Assembly (NCBI GenBank): GCA_938050265.1 | Contig: CALLJT010000087.1 | Coordinates: 1-13,187, forward strand | Direction of reading: 5' to 3' | From: Candidatus Saccharimonadia bacterium | GTDB lineage: Bacteria; Patescibacteriota; Saccharimonadia; Saccharimonadales; SZUA-47 | DNA: 13,187 nt | Part shown: piece by piece, positions 1 to 7,543 of the stretch | Numbering within the stretch: position 1 is the stretch's first letter | Layout of the letters: each line of letters begins with the position of its first letter | Translations under genes and position numbers: made by a program | Notes under the pieces: generated by a model | The model's input: the letters and a program-made list of their open reading frames with translations, nothing else | Told to the model about the DNA's origin: nothing | Databases searched by the model: none

Positions 1-1
1 C

Positions 2-2248
2 ATCCAAACTATCACTAATGACCCGGGTGTTTTTGTCACCAAACGAGCAAGCGACGGCACCTACGCCTGGACACGAGTGTTCGAAAGTGACCTAAGCAAC
101 TTGTTTCTTGGTGACTTTCCAGATGACTTTTTAGACATCGACTCCAGTGGCAATGTCTACATATCCGGCATATTCAGAGATACTGTGAATTTCAACCCGA
201 CAGGATCCGACACCAGGACTTCCCTGACTGGTTCACAATCAGATCCGTTTATATCCAAATGGAATGCCGACGGTAGCTACGGCTGGACGTATACGTTCGG
301 ATCGCCCGCTACGGCCACTCGTCGATTCCCAGGCGATGTGCTCCTCCAGCGACCATCCTATGAAGACATGAATTCCGTACTCGTACACGACGACGGATCA
401 GTTTTTGTAGTTGGAGAGTTTACGGGCGCAACCGACTTTGACCCCGCAGGAGCTGGAAATATCCTCAGCCCTACCGATACAGAATATGCCGGCATGTATA
501 TCACCCACCTCAACGATGATGGTAGCTATGGCTGGACTAACACATACAGCGGCACCGGAGGGTTTACTCATACAAACTCAAATATGCTTGTTGGAGCGGG
601 CGACAGTTCAGGATTTTTTGCAGTCATCGATTCAGACGCGGCATCAGTTGACGTCGATGCTGGAGCAGGAACACAGACCGTCTCACTAGCAGGATCTGTT
701 GGCTCAGCGAGCAACTCACTCACGCTCGAAAAACTTGACTACAACGGAAACTACCTATGGCACACAACATACAGCAACACTGACACAACGAGCTTCGACC
801 AGCTCGTATCAGACAGTAGCGGAGCCGTGTACATGCAAGGTATCTGGGGCGGTACGCTCGACTTCGACCCGGGGAGCACAGGAGTAGACACAGATACGAG
901 CTCGGATTCAGCTGACAGTTTCGTCGTAAAGCTCACTGGTAACGGAAATTACGAATGGTCAAAAAGACATAAAAACACAGTTCTTTATGCAGCGCACCAA
1001 CTCAACCAAGGACTAGAGGTCACTCAGGACGGCGTCTATAGCTACATCCACCTCAATGCGACATCTGCGTGGGACGTGAACGAACCAGATACTCCAGTAA
1101 CGGTCACGCCGATCGGTGGTGGCGACACAGTCATCGTGAAATGGGCACCAGATGGTACGTACCAGTGGCATCGGCAATTTGGTGGCGACAGCTACGAATA
1201 TAGCTATGAGTTTGTGGTAAACGGCGTATGTGATGCAGTCTATGGATTGAGCGAAAGCTATGGCGACACAGGTGGGACGACCATATCTTTTGATGGACTC
1301 GGAGGCAATACGTTCACCGCGCCGGATACAGGCATGTTCTTCATGAGCAGATTTACCGCAGGCGGACAGTACAGCTGGACTAACACGGTAGACGCAGCCG
1401 ACTCGTACTTTTACGTCCCTCGATCTTCGATCGGACCAGATGACAGCATATACTATGCTGGCGTCGCCAACGGATCAGCTGTTAATTTCAACTCGTTTGG
1501 CTCGGATGTCATTAACACCAACGGCAACGACTGGACGTTCATAACAAAACTCAGTAACACCAATTATCGACAACACGTTCTTGGGTTGTCGGCGGGCCTC
1601 GAAGCTGAAGAGCAATCCACCGGAGACAACGCCAGGCTGGGAAGTCTCGGTGTCAACAGGACAAGTGCTACGTCCGTTCGAGTACCTGACGCTGACAATA
1701 ATCTAGTCATTGCAGACATCACGACCGATCTCGGTTGTGATCGCGATTGGAGCAACGTCACAGGTGACGCTGACGCAACGCAGGGTGCGGCGTACATAGC
1801 TCAACTCACCTCTGCCGAAGGTACCGACTCGACTCTCGATCTGTATGTGCCCGTTACCACAGCTTCAACTGGGGTTGGCATATGCCCCGCCGCAACGAGC
1901 TTGAGCGGACTTGACGACAGCTGCAGCGGATACTACGAACTCGCTGCTGGCGACACCGGACTTCAAGCCATTGATATCGCAGGGCAGCAATACTGGCGTG
2001 TTCTCGGTGTGAGCGACTCAGGTGGGTTCAACCTCACATCCACAAATAGTGCCGACCCGGACCCCGAAGGCACTCCTGACAATTCAGATGATCCCGCCGA
2101 CGGGCAACCAACTGATGACACCACATCCCTCGCTAACACCGGCACAAACGTCGGCGCACTACATGTCGCAACCGGACTCGTCATTGTACTGGCAGTCTAC
2201 GGCGTCGTAACCCGCCGTGAAGCGATCCGCTATAGGCTGAGAAGATAG
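2..2248 (+). CDS. Cell-wall-anchored beta-propeller-like surface protein, 5'-truncated by the window edge
   Basis: The frame is open from the left edge, so the true start lies outside; 748 residues are visible. At least seven blade-like units recur about every 70-95 residues. Each carries a motif ending in aromatic-x-Trp (DGTYAW, ADGSYGW, DDGSYGW, NGNYLW, NGNYEW, PDGTYQW, GGQYSW) and most also carry a DFDP/NFNP motif (VNFNP, TDFDP, LDFDP). This resembles SBBP/propeller repeat proteins. The C-terminus has an Asp/Thr/Pro-rich linker, LANTG at about residue 710, a hydrophobic helix (ALHVATGLVIVLAVYGVV) and an RR-rich tail: a sortase sorting signal with Ala replacing the usual Pro of LPxTG. I infer an exported protein linked to the envelope, probably for attachment or ligand binding. 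The ligand cannot be read from sequence. No obvious terminator follows before the convergent gene at 2317. Confidence 0.85.
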   Translation: MQTITNDPGVFVTKRASDGTYAWTRVFESDLSNLFLGDFPDDFLDIDSSGNVYISGIFRDTVNFNPTGSDTRTSLTGSQSDPFISKWNADGSYGWTYTFGSPATATRRFPGDVLLQRPSYEDMNSVLVHDDGSVFVVGEFTGATDFDPAGAGNILSPTDTEYAGMYITHLNDDGSYGWTNTYSGTGGFTHTNSNMLVGAGDSSGFFAVIDSDAASVDVDAGAGTQTVSLAGSVGSASNSLTLEKLDYNGNYLWHTTYSNTDTTSFDQLVSDSSGAVYMQGIWGGTLDFDPGSTGVDTDTSSDSADSFVVKLTGNGNYEWSKRHKNTVLYAAHQLNQGLEVTQDGVYSYIHLNATSAWDVNEPDTPVTVTPIGGGDTVIVKWAPDGTYQWHRQFGGDSYEYSYEFVVNGVCDAVYGLSESYGDTGGTTISFDGLGGNTFTAPDTGMFFMSRFTAGGQYSWTNTVDAADSYFYVPRSSIGPDDSIYYAGVANGSAVNFNSFGSDVINTNGNDWTFITKLSNTNYRQHVLGLSAGLEAEEQSTGDNARLGSLGVNRTSATSVRVPDADNNLVIADITTDLGCDRDWSNVTGDADATQGAAYIAQLTSAEGTDSTLDLYVPVTTASTGVGICPAATSLSGLDDSCSGYYELAAGDTGLQAIDIAGQQYWRVLGVSDSGGFNLTSTNSADPDPEGTPDNSDDPADGQPTDDTTSLANTGTNVGALHVATGLVIVLAVYGVVTRREAIRYRLRR

Positions 2249-2316
2249 TACGCCCGGACTCTGTTCAGCACGACGTCTTTGGTGGCAGCAGGAGCCAGCA
2301 CCGTACATGTCAGACG

Positions 2317-2874
2317 CTACCGCTCGATACGATCGGTCGTTGAGGTGTCACTGTCGAAGGCGTCGCTCTGTTTCTGAACAATTCTCCTGCCAGTAGGTAC
2401 TGTGAACACAAGTGTTGCGACAGAGACCGTTATCGGTGCAGTTGCTTCAAGCACGCTACATTCTGACTTGAAGCACGCGCCGAACCCGACAGACCCACCA
2501 ACCAGAAATCCTAAAAACAGACCACTCACCACAAGCAGTACAGCTAGCGTACGGGCCACATTGGCACTCATTGGCTTCTGAGACCCGCTTGGTCCTGGTG
2601 CTGAGTTACGACGGTTGACCTTCTGAACCGCAGTCCAAGAAGCCCACCCAGATACAGAGATCGGCACGACAGCAAGCAGCACTCGAAATATTTGACTCAA
2701 CACTGAATCCGGATCAATGAGATCAATCCTAGAACCAACAGCGCCGAATAAAAACGCCACCGAGATACCGATCAGTATCCAAAAAACCACTAAAAAACAT
2801 ACGAACATAACCGCGTCGTATGCATAATCAGACACAGTCCGTTGCCCGTGGTCGCTGCCGTTTTTTCTATTCAT
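2317..2874 (-). CDS. Four-helix integral membrane protein of unknown function
   Basis: A 185-residue protein that I do not recognise as a named family. Four hydrophobic stretches are visible, at about residues 20-44, 61-79, 107-128 and 143-161. A basic, Pro/Ser-rich loop (about 84-104) separates the two pairs. The loop between helices 3 and 4 carries two close cysteines (GACFKSEC, 133-139) that could form a disulfide if they face outward. The tail is charged and Asp/Thr-rich (DAFDSDTSTTDRIER). The start is the ATG at 2874. The gene is convergent with the surface-protein gene and lies 63 bp downstream of the Ig/propeller gene in the same direction. A terminator-like hairpin between them suggests separate transcription. 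Membrane location is well supported; function is not. Confidence 0.7.
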   Translation of the reverse strand: MNRKNGSDHGQRTVSDYAYDAVMFVCFLVVFWILIGISVAFLFGAVGSRIDLIDPDSVLSQIFRVLLAVVPISVSGWASWTAVQKVNRRNSAPGPSGSQKPMSANVARTLAVLLVVSGLFLGFLVGGSVGFGACFKSECSVLEATAPITVSVATLVFTVPTGRRIVQKQSDAFDSDTSTTDRIER

Positions 2875-2906
2875 ATATGCTCATACCCTACCACGAACAG
2901 CACTCG

Positions 2907-2936
2907 AGAAAAACAAACACCCTACTGATACAGTAG
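2907..2936 (-). terminator. Probable Rho-independent terminator after the permease operon
   Basis: On the minus strand, just after the stop of the 466-residue gene, a 6-bp inverted repeat (CTACTG / CAGTAG, 3-nt loop) is followed by a T-rich run (GGTGTTTGTTTTTC). The hairpin is short and lies within a few bases of the stop codon, so efficiency may be modest. Confidence 0.5.
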
Positions 2937-2937
2937 C

Positions 2938-4338
2938 CTACGGGATCCAGGTCAGATCAAACCCGGCGACATCCAACGCAACCTGCTGGGTAGATATGTC
3001 ATACACGATACTCCGAGTCGTTTTACACTGGCTGTTCAGCCCAATAGTATCGTACTGGCACTGCTGAGGATCGAGCTGCAAGGCCAGCATGTTGTTGTCG
3101 AAACTCTGCTCGAACCCCACAAGCCTATCGCTACTGCCCGTCTGGTTGCTCCAGACCGTAACTGGGTCGGCATCCCATGACGCATACGCATCGATCTGAC
3201 TCTGCGCGCTACTCGTGCGACCAAAAGACGAGGCGAACACGGTACCGTTTTTTGCAGACACGTCATGAATGAATCGATCGGTGTCAAACTCTATCGGCTT
3301 CAGTTCGCCAGACACCATATCGTAACGAGTAAATGTTTCCTGATCGAGAAACACAACTTCCTGCGCCGCATCGTTAAACCCAAACGCAAGACCGTGCGAT
3401 CCAATAATCACCGGTTCATAATCGTTGAACGGGCTGACCGCATAGAACGTCTGTGATGGATCCTGGATCAGAGCCACCTGGCCGTCAGTATTTATCGACA
3501 CATCATATGCTCGTATAGTGCCCTCTGCACCATCAGTAAGCGGCTGTACATCCCCCGTAACAAGGTCGAGTGATTCAACCCTGTCGGCGAACAATTTATA
3601 CGGCTCATCCTCGACGGTCCCGAAATCTGGCTGCACCGTAAACAGCACGACCTGCCCACGAGGGCTCAAAGCCAGGTTGAATATCCGCCCTTCAAACGCA
3701 AGCTGTTCGCTGCGCACCTCTCGCGTCTGCAGATTGATACTATATAGCTTATCGACGTCTAGCTCTTTTACGACGACGACGAGATGCGTCTCACTTGCCA
3801 CGAAAGATCGAATCTCAGGGTGAGAAAAAATTCGTTCAGGCTCCGACCCAATCTGGCCAATCATTACATGATCATCCACGGCATCTTCTAGCGAGTCCTC
3901 GTCTGATGCGGCCTGATAGTTTCGTTCTATGTACGCGTAGCGAGGAGCAGTTGTCGTAAACGAATGTACGTACGGATCCTGCATCGTGCCCCCTGAACGG
4001 TCACGCACACCCGGCAGAACTGTGATCGTATAGTCGGCAGCATGACGCAAGCTCTGTTCGAACGATACCGTAATACTCTGGGCGTTCGTTGTAACAGAGA
4101 ACTTCGTTTCAGGCTGAATCTTAACTAGTTCAGAGTAGTCGGTCTGCTCAAGTGGCCTGTCGAACGATATGGTCATGGTCGCGCCTTGCGTAAGCGCTGT
4201 CGCAGTTGGGTCAACAGAAACTTGCACCAGTCGCCCCCGCGGCCCACTGCCGTAGAGCACGACCGAAAGCCCAATAATCACAGCAAATAGCGCGGCGCAT
4301 ATGCCTAGGAGTTGCTTTGTGTATGTACTAGTTTGCAT
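2938..4338 (-). CDS. Membrane-anchored Ig-like (Big_5-type) plus beta-propeller protein
   Basis: A 466-residue protein. Residues 10-30 (LLGICAALFAVIIGLSVVLY) form one N-terminal helix without a clear signal-peptidase or lipobox site, so it probably acts as an anchor. Residues 40-130 match the pattern of bacterial Ig-like Big_5/SbsA domains: VSVDPTATALTQGATMTISF, then a 'FDRPLE' strand, ADYTITVLPGVRDRSG and HSFTTT. From about 133 to the end there are repeated short beta-strand/turn units (for example 'YKLFADRVESLDLVTGDV' and 'FTRYDMVSGELKP') like a WD/TolB-type propeller. It is the last gene of the permease operon. Its ATG lies inside the end of the TIGR03943 gene (11-nt overlap), implying translational coupling. 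A role outside the membrane, sensing or assisting the transporter, is inference. I know of no established partner role. Confidence 0.7.
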   Translation of the reverse strand: MQTSTYTKQLLGICAALFAVIIGLSVVLYGSGPRGRLVQVSVDPTATALTQGATMTISFDRPLEQTDYSELVKIQPETKFSVTTNAQSITVSFEQSLRHAADYTITVLPGVRDRSGGTMQDPYVHSFTTTAPRYAYIERNYQAASDEDSLEDAVDDHVMIGQIGSEPERIFSHPEIRSFVASETHLVVVVKELDVDKLYSINLQTREVRSEQLAFEGRIFNLALSPRGQVVLFTVQPDFGTVEDEPYKLFADRVESLDLVTGDVQPLTDGAEGTIRAYDVSINTDGQVALIQDPSQTFYAVSPFNDYEPVIIGSHGLAFGFNDAAQEVVFLDQETFTRYDMVSGELKPIEFDTDRFIHDVSAKNGTVFASSFGRTSSAQSQIDAYASWDADPVTVWSNQTGSSDRLVGFEQSFDNNMLALQLDPQQCQYDTIGLNSQCKTTRSIVYDISTQQVALDVAGFDLTWIP

Positions 4339-5044
4339 ACGGATTGCTCGGTTCCTCTATCTGCTGCACACTGCTTGGCATGAGTACAAGTTCGGTGCCG
4401 CGACTTGTTTCGGATTCCTGGAACGTGCCTTCTACCTCAACCCATTCATCTTCTTCATAGTGGCCGTCCCATCCTTCTATACGCACCGGCACGCCAACAG
4501 GCTGTGCATCGACAGCGCAGCACGTCACAATAAACCGGGCCAGCCACACCGTGTCCTGTCCAAGGCCAGCATCGTATACGAACCCACTCACTGTAGCGGG
4601 CTTGTTGGCGTAGTAGGCTGGGCTGCTGTTGGTTTGGATGAGCCTCGACCAATCAGACACACTGAGCCCGCGTGTCGAGCCTGCAAATAACGTGTGTATC
4701 GGCTTTGTATCCGTCGACACAACGAGTGATCCAGCATCTATCGAACGCTGAGAAACAGTTGCCGACGACAGCGATCGTGCCGGCAACACAACAGCAGCAC
4801 CAAGTACAACGGCAAGCGGCAGCATGGACAGTTTGCCTGCGTGGTGGTTGTGATTGTCTCGTTTTTTCTGTGTCCATGCGTCGGCCAGTATCACTACGAT
4901 GCCGATGACAGACATCGTGATCGTGAATGGTATATAGCGTGGGTGAATATAGAGCGCAAGCGCATCGGTTATGCCAAGGTGCAGTACATACGCTGCTGCT
5001 ACAAAAAGCACGAGTGTCTGAATATCTTTACCGCTAAAACGCAT
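4328..5044 (-). CDS. TIGR03943-family (YcgQ-type) membrane protein, partner of the upstream permease
   Basis: I choose the ATG at 5044 (MRFSGKD..., 238 aa), which has GGTGGT upstream; a TTG at 5065 would add seven residues. Two N-terminal hydrophobic segments (TLVLFVAAAYVLHLGI; IPFTITMSVIGIVVILA) are followed by a short His-rich loop (NHNHH), a third hydrophobic segment (MLPLAVVLGAAVVLPA) and a soluble C-terminal domain. That domain carries the family signature 'ARFIVTCCAVDAQPVGVPV', with paired cysteines followed by DAQP, then 'DEWVEVEGTF'. The family is found next to YraQ/YcgR permeases in many Gram-positive bacteria, as it is here. The His loop and the CC pair are compatible with metal binding, but the transported substrate is not established from sequence. 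It overlaps both neighbours by 11 nt. Confidence 0.88.
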   Translation of the reverse strand: MRFSGKDIQTLVLFVAAAYVLHLGITDALALYIHPRYIPFTITMSVIGIVVILADAWTQKKRDNHNHHAGKLSMLPLAVVLGAAVVLPARSLSSATVSQRSIDAGSLVVSTDTKPIHTLFAGSTRGLSVSDWSRLIQTNSSPAYYANKPATVSGFVYDAGLGQDTVWLARFIVTCCAVDAQPVGVPVRIEGWDGHYEEDEWVEVEGTFQESETSRGTELVLMPSSVQQIEEPSNPYAN

Positions 5045-6050
5045 AGGACACCACCAGACCGGCAAGCATACTCATGAGGAGCGAAAGCACTGTTATCGTT
5101 ATGAGGAGCTCGTTTTTGAACGTCGTCTTAAGCAGAGCGAGCATCTTAATGTCTATCATCGGCCCAAACACTAAAAATGCGACAATGGACCCCGCGGTAA
5201 ACGTCCCAGCAAATGATAGGGCGAAAAACGCATCGACGTTTGCACAGATCGACACAACAAACGCCAGTAGCAGCATCGCCAGGATTGACAGTATAACGTT
5301 GCTGCCGATTCCAACCAGCACGTCGCGCGCCACAAACGTTTGTACTGCTCCAGCAACAAGCGCACCAAAACTCAGCATCTGGATCATGATAAATGCCTCG
5401 TGGGTGAACGCGCTTGCGAAGCTCCTAACTTTACTGTGCACGTCGCTCTCTTTGGTTTGGGTTTTTGTACGTGCGTCACACGTAGCTTGAAACCCTGGGG
5501 TCAAAAAGTCTTCTTCGCGTTTTTTCAGGCCAAGGATGTATCCAATGATGTTTGCGATGAGGAGCGTTGCAGCTATACGTGACACAACAATCGACCCATC
5601 ATAGCCAAACGCAGCCCAGGTAGACCAGATCGTTACGGGGTTTAAGACGGGCGCTGCGAGCAGGAAGGTTATTGCTTCAGAAGGCTTGAGTCCTTGTATC
5701 ATTAAGGACCGCGACAATGGGACGTTCCCACATTCGCATACCGGGAACAAGAAGCCCAGGAGAGACAGCATGCCGCGCCTTAAGATGCCAGATATAGGTA
5801 GGATCCTCTCGAACGCATGCGGTGGCACAAAAGTATTCACGGCACTCGCCAATAGTGCACCAAGGATAAGAAACGGCAGTGCTTCCACAAAAATACTCAG
5901 AGACAACGTTATGAAATCCTGCAGCTTATTAGGAAGAGAAGGATCGACACTACCCGCAAACGCCCTCAGCAGCACAAACCCCGCTGCAGCAATAGGCAAG
6001 AAAAACATGTTTTTCGTCTGATGTTGATTGGCGTGCGTCTTGCTTGTCAT
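5034..6050 (-). CDS. Permease of the YraQ/YcgR (DUF318, ArsP-like) family
   Basis: A multi-pass membrane protein of about 338 aa from the ATG at 6050; an in-frame GTG at 6065 is an alternative start. The family hallmark is plain: 'PVCECGNVPLSRSLM' followed by 'FLLAAPVLNPVTIWSTWAAFG', the Cys-containing helix start plus the AAPxxNP segment. About eight hydrophobic segments are visible, in two groups separated by a polar Lys/Thr-rich linker (about residues 185-215, 'KKREEDFLTPG... KTQTKES'). A second related motif occurs in the C-terminal half (ICANVDAFFALSFAGTF, FLVFGPMIDIKML). It heads a minus-strand operon with the TIGR03943 partner and the Ig/propeller protein. Relatives are linked to export of metalloid-organic compounds (ArsP) or to metal-related regulons, but the substrate here is undetermined. 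Confidence 0.9.
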   Translation of the reverse strand: MTSKTHANQHQTKNMFFLPIAAAGFVLLRAFAGSVDPSLPNKLQDFITLSLSIFVEALPFLILGALLASAVNTFVPPHAFERILPISGILRRGMLSLLGFLFPVCECGNVPLSRSLMIQGLKPSEAITFLLAAPVLNPVTIWSTWAAFGYDGSIVVSRIAATLLIANIIGYILGLKKREEDFLTPGFQATCDARTKTQTKESDVHSKVRSFASAFTHEAFIMIQMLSFGALVAGAVQTFVARDVLVGIGSNVILSILAMLLLAFVVSICANVDAFFALSFAGTFTAGSIVAFLVFGPMIDIKMLALLKTTFKNELLITITVLSLLMSMLAGLVVSYAF

Positions 6051-6065
6051 GAATACATAAACCAC

Positions 6066-6110
6066 TAACGTGTCTTACACATAGAGTATATACGACCCAA
6101 TAGCGACATA
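6066..6110 (-). promoter_or_regulatory. Possible promoter and 8-bp palindrome upstream of the permease operon
   Basis: On the minus strand a TATACT -10-like hexamer sits within the perfect 8-bp palindrome GTATATAC, about 25-40 nt before the candidate starts. No convincing -35 is visible. The palindrome could be part of an operator, but it is short. Unlike the downstream genes, no -10 box lies exactly 6-9 nt from the ATG. Confidence 0.3.
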
Positions 6111-6200
6111 CTGCACGGACTCGCCGTAGTCTTGCTGACTTTCGTCAAAATCACCCTCGATCACCCACAAAAACCACCAACCACAAGAACCATGACAACT

Positions 6201-6503
6201 CTAAATACCTAAGGATCCGACCCTTAACACATACGGGTGTGCTTCTCGCAAAACTGCTATGACCTGTTTTGCCGAGCCTCGGTCACAGACCACTTCAATG
6301 CGCTCTTCCTGTACTTCTTCTGGTCTGCCTTCCTCTCCAATAAGCGGATTGGCTTTGTCTGATGGCGTGAATCTGCCTATGCCATCGACAGAGAAACTAC
6401 AATGAGAATATTCGCCTATCTGCCCAGCACCGGCTTGCCCCAGGGCTTCGCGCACTGTAATGGCGTAATTCTTGGGTACATAGGTCACGATTTTAACTCT
6501 CAT
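6201..6503 (-). CDS. Stand-alone NIF3-like/YqfO-type (CutA-fold) domain with a replaced C-terminus
   Basis: A 100-residue protein matching the inserted CutA-like domain of YqfO/NIF3 proteins, which also occurs alone. It shows 'KIVTYVPKNYAITVREALGQAGAG', then 'IGEYSHCSFSVDGIGRFTP', 'ANPLIGEEGRPEEVQEERIEVV' and 'VIAVLREAHPY'. In the family HPY is normally followed by EEPAYDI-like residues. Here it is followed by VLRVGSLGI and a stop, and those codons lie in a REP-like palindrome (6211-6225), so the last strand appears replaced by repeat-derived sequence. Function in this stand-alone form is not known; metal or small-ligand binding is usually proposed. The ATG follows a TAAAAT box by 7 nt, so the mRNA is probably leaderless. 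Confidence 0.85.
   Translation of the reverse strand: MRVKIVTYVPKNYAITVREALGQAGAGQIGEYSHCSFSVDGIGRFTPSDKANPLIGEEGRPEEVQEERIEVVCDRGSAKQVIAVLREAHPYVLRVGSLGI
6211..6225 (+). repeat. REP-like palindrome, copy 1 (inside the NIF3-like gene end)
   Basis: The sequence reads AAGGATC-C-GACCCTT, an imperfect palindrome with one mismatch to the perfect copy at 9126. Its flanks (6208-6242) match copy 2 closely: 21 of 22 bases in the block beginning CCTAA. It overlaps the last codons of the NIF3-like gene. Confidence 0.7.
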
Positions 6504-6516
6504 ACAAACTATTTTA
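6501..6516 (-). promoter_or_regulatory. Leaderless-type promoter of the NIF3-like gene
   Basis: On the minus strand CTG-TAAAAT is followed by 7 nt and then the ATG, so a start site at the usual distance from a -10 box would fall on or next to the start codon. No Shine-Dalgarno is placed at a usable spacing. Confidence 0.5.
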
Positions 6517-6682
6517 CAGCCTCTTTAACAGTTACTCCAACTTTGTGCCCCGTGCCTTTATAATTACATACAAGGCAAAACCTAAAGATCCGACCCTTAA
6601 CATCGGGGTGCGCGTTTTCAACAGGCAAGAGTAGTGGCTGCACTACTGTAGATGGGCTTCCAAGAGCCTATCTCTGGCCACA
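6504..6682. other. Intergenic segment with REP copy 2 and a degenerate open frame
   Basis: This 179-bp gap between two minus-strand genes holds REP copy 2 and the NIF3 promoter. On the minus strand one frame stays open for about 53 codons and ends at 6509, with residues such as FRFCLVCNYKGTG. It has no ATG and crosses the REP, so I do not call it a gene. It may be a decayed remnant. Confidence 0.35.
6584..6598 (+). repeat. REP-like palindrome, copy 2 (intergenic)
   Basis: The sequence reads AAAGATC-C-GACCCTT, two mismatches away from a perfect palindrome but nearly identical to copy 1 from the leading CCTAA through CTTAACA. The similarity fades into a GGGGTGCGC / CGGGTGTGC-like right flank, so the repeated unit is probably about 33 bp rather than only the palindrome. 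Confidence 0.65.
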
Positions 6683-7003
6683 TTAGCTCACGAGGCTCAT
6701 AGCTTGATCAATATAGTAGCGAGCATTCTCTTCGTTAAGATCACCTCTAACAGGTAAAACTCTCATGGCTTTACCGTTTCCGGTCAGCAGATTCAGCTTG
6801 TCTTCCATCTTGGCGCCCTTCAGGAACCCAAAGTCAATCCCGTACGGCATGGTTCGCATATGACACACTCCCCCACCTGGCACTGCATATGTAGTGATTC
6901 GGGGTTTCTTTGTCTCAATCATTCCTTCGTATGAAAGCAGTAACTCTCGTGCTTGTAAGAAAAGCTCTTTATGAAGAGACTGTATATCTGTGTCGTACTG
7001 CAT
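6683..7003 (-). CDS. DUF1801-domain protein
   Basis: About 106 residues from the ATG at 7003. The family pattern is clear: 'ETKKPRITTYAVPGGGVCHMRTMP', then 'GIDFGFLKGAKMEDKLNLLTG', 'NGKAMRVLPV' and 'YYIDQAMSL'. DUF1801/YdhG-like proteins are small cytosolic alpha/beta proteins without a defined biochemical role. An in-frame GTG three codons upstream overlaps the -10 box (TATAGT), which argues for the ATG as the true start. The ATG lies 7 nt after that box, giving a leaderless arrangement. It stands alone between the NIF3-like gene and ridA, all on the minus strand and each with its own -10 box. Confidence 0.85.
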   Translation of the reverse strand: MQYDTDIQSLHKELFLQARELLLSYEGMIETKKPRITTYAVPGGGVCHMRTMPYGIDFGFLKGAKMEDKLNLLTGNGKAMRVLPVRGDLNEENARYYIDQAMSLVS

Positions 7004-7019
7004 GCGTATCACTATAGCA
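7001..7019 (-). promoter_or_regulatory. Leaderless-type extended -10 promoter of the DUF1801 gene
   Basis: The minus strand carries TGC-TATAGT, an extended -10 element, then 7 nt and the ATG. The predicted transcript would begin at the start codon. Confidence 0.6.
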
Positions 7020-7053
7020 AATAGGCGACATCGGATTATTTGTGGGGTGCAGG

Positions 7054-7428
7054 CTATTGCTCTGCTATCACGCTTATTTCAATTTCAGCGCCTAGAGGCA
7101 GCGCTGCTACCTGAACAGCTTCGCGGACAGGCATTGGATTATTGAAATATGTAACGTAGTGTTTGTTCAATTCGGGAACAATGCCCATATCCGTAACGTA
7201 GATGGTTGCTTTGACAACCTTGCCTAGGCTAGAGTCGGCTGCCTCAAGGGTGTTCTTTATGTTAAGCATTACTTGTGCGAGCTTTTCTTTGGTGGTTTCG
7301 CCGACTAAATCACCGTCTGGAGTTAGATGAATAAAACCAGCCGTATAGATCATGCCATTAGATATAAGAGCCTGCGATAGTAGGCCTTTGGCACTTTGAG
7401 CATTGTCTGTAGAGATTTCTTTCTTCAT
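7054..7428 (-). CDS. ridA: RidA family (YjgF/YER057c/UK114) reactive imine/enamine deaminase
   Basis: A 124-residue protein, the usual length. RidA enzymes hydrolyse reactive 2-aminoacrylate and related enamines or imines made by PLP enzymes, acting in the cytosol as trimers. The signatures visible are 'QALISNGMIYTAGFIHLTPDG', 'NIKNTLEAADSSLGKVVKATIYVTDM' and 'PMPVREAVQVAALPLGAEIEISVIA'. The substrate-carboxylate Arg of the active subgroup is present (R102 in PVREAV), and so is the Glu near the C-terminus (E117), which favours a true deaminase over inactive paralogues. It is monocistronic by its own promoter: an extended -10 (TGC-TATACT) ends 6 nt before the ATG. Gene symbol is given by family membership. 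Confidence 0.92.
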   Translation of the reverse strand: MKKEISTDNAQSAKGLLSQALISNGMIYTAGFIHLTPDGDLVGETTKEKLAQVMLNIKNTLEAADSSLGKVVKATIYVTDMGIVPELNKHYVTYFNNPMPVREAVQVAALPLGAEIEISVIAEQ

Positions 7429-7443
7429 ATATACAGTATAGCA
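7426..7443 (-). promoter_or_regulatory. Leaderless-type extended -10 promoter of ridA
   Basis: The minus strand shows TGC-TATACT followed by 6 nt and then the ATG. No ribosome-binding site can fit in a transcript starting at the expected distance, so leaderless translation is implied. Confidence 0.65.
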
Positions 7444-7543
7444 AGAAGTGGCAGAACGATGGAGGCTGATATTAGGTGTCGACTATAACGAGTAGCTGCC
7501 GACAGGAGTTATGTACAGCGAGGGTAGACTCGCACTGCTCAGT

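Noticed and set aside
4301..5490. Plus-strand frames opposite the permease operon
   Set aside because: They are antisense shadows of well-supported minus-strand genes and have no family-like motifs.
6509..6676. Small minus-strand gene ending just before the NIF3-like gene
   Set aside because: About 53 open codons with only GTG/TTG starts, crossing a REP copy. The NIF3-like gene has its own promoter inside it.
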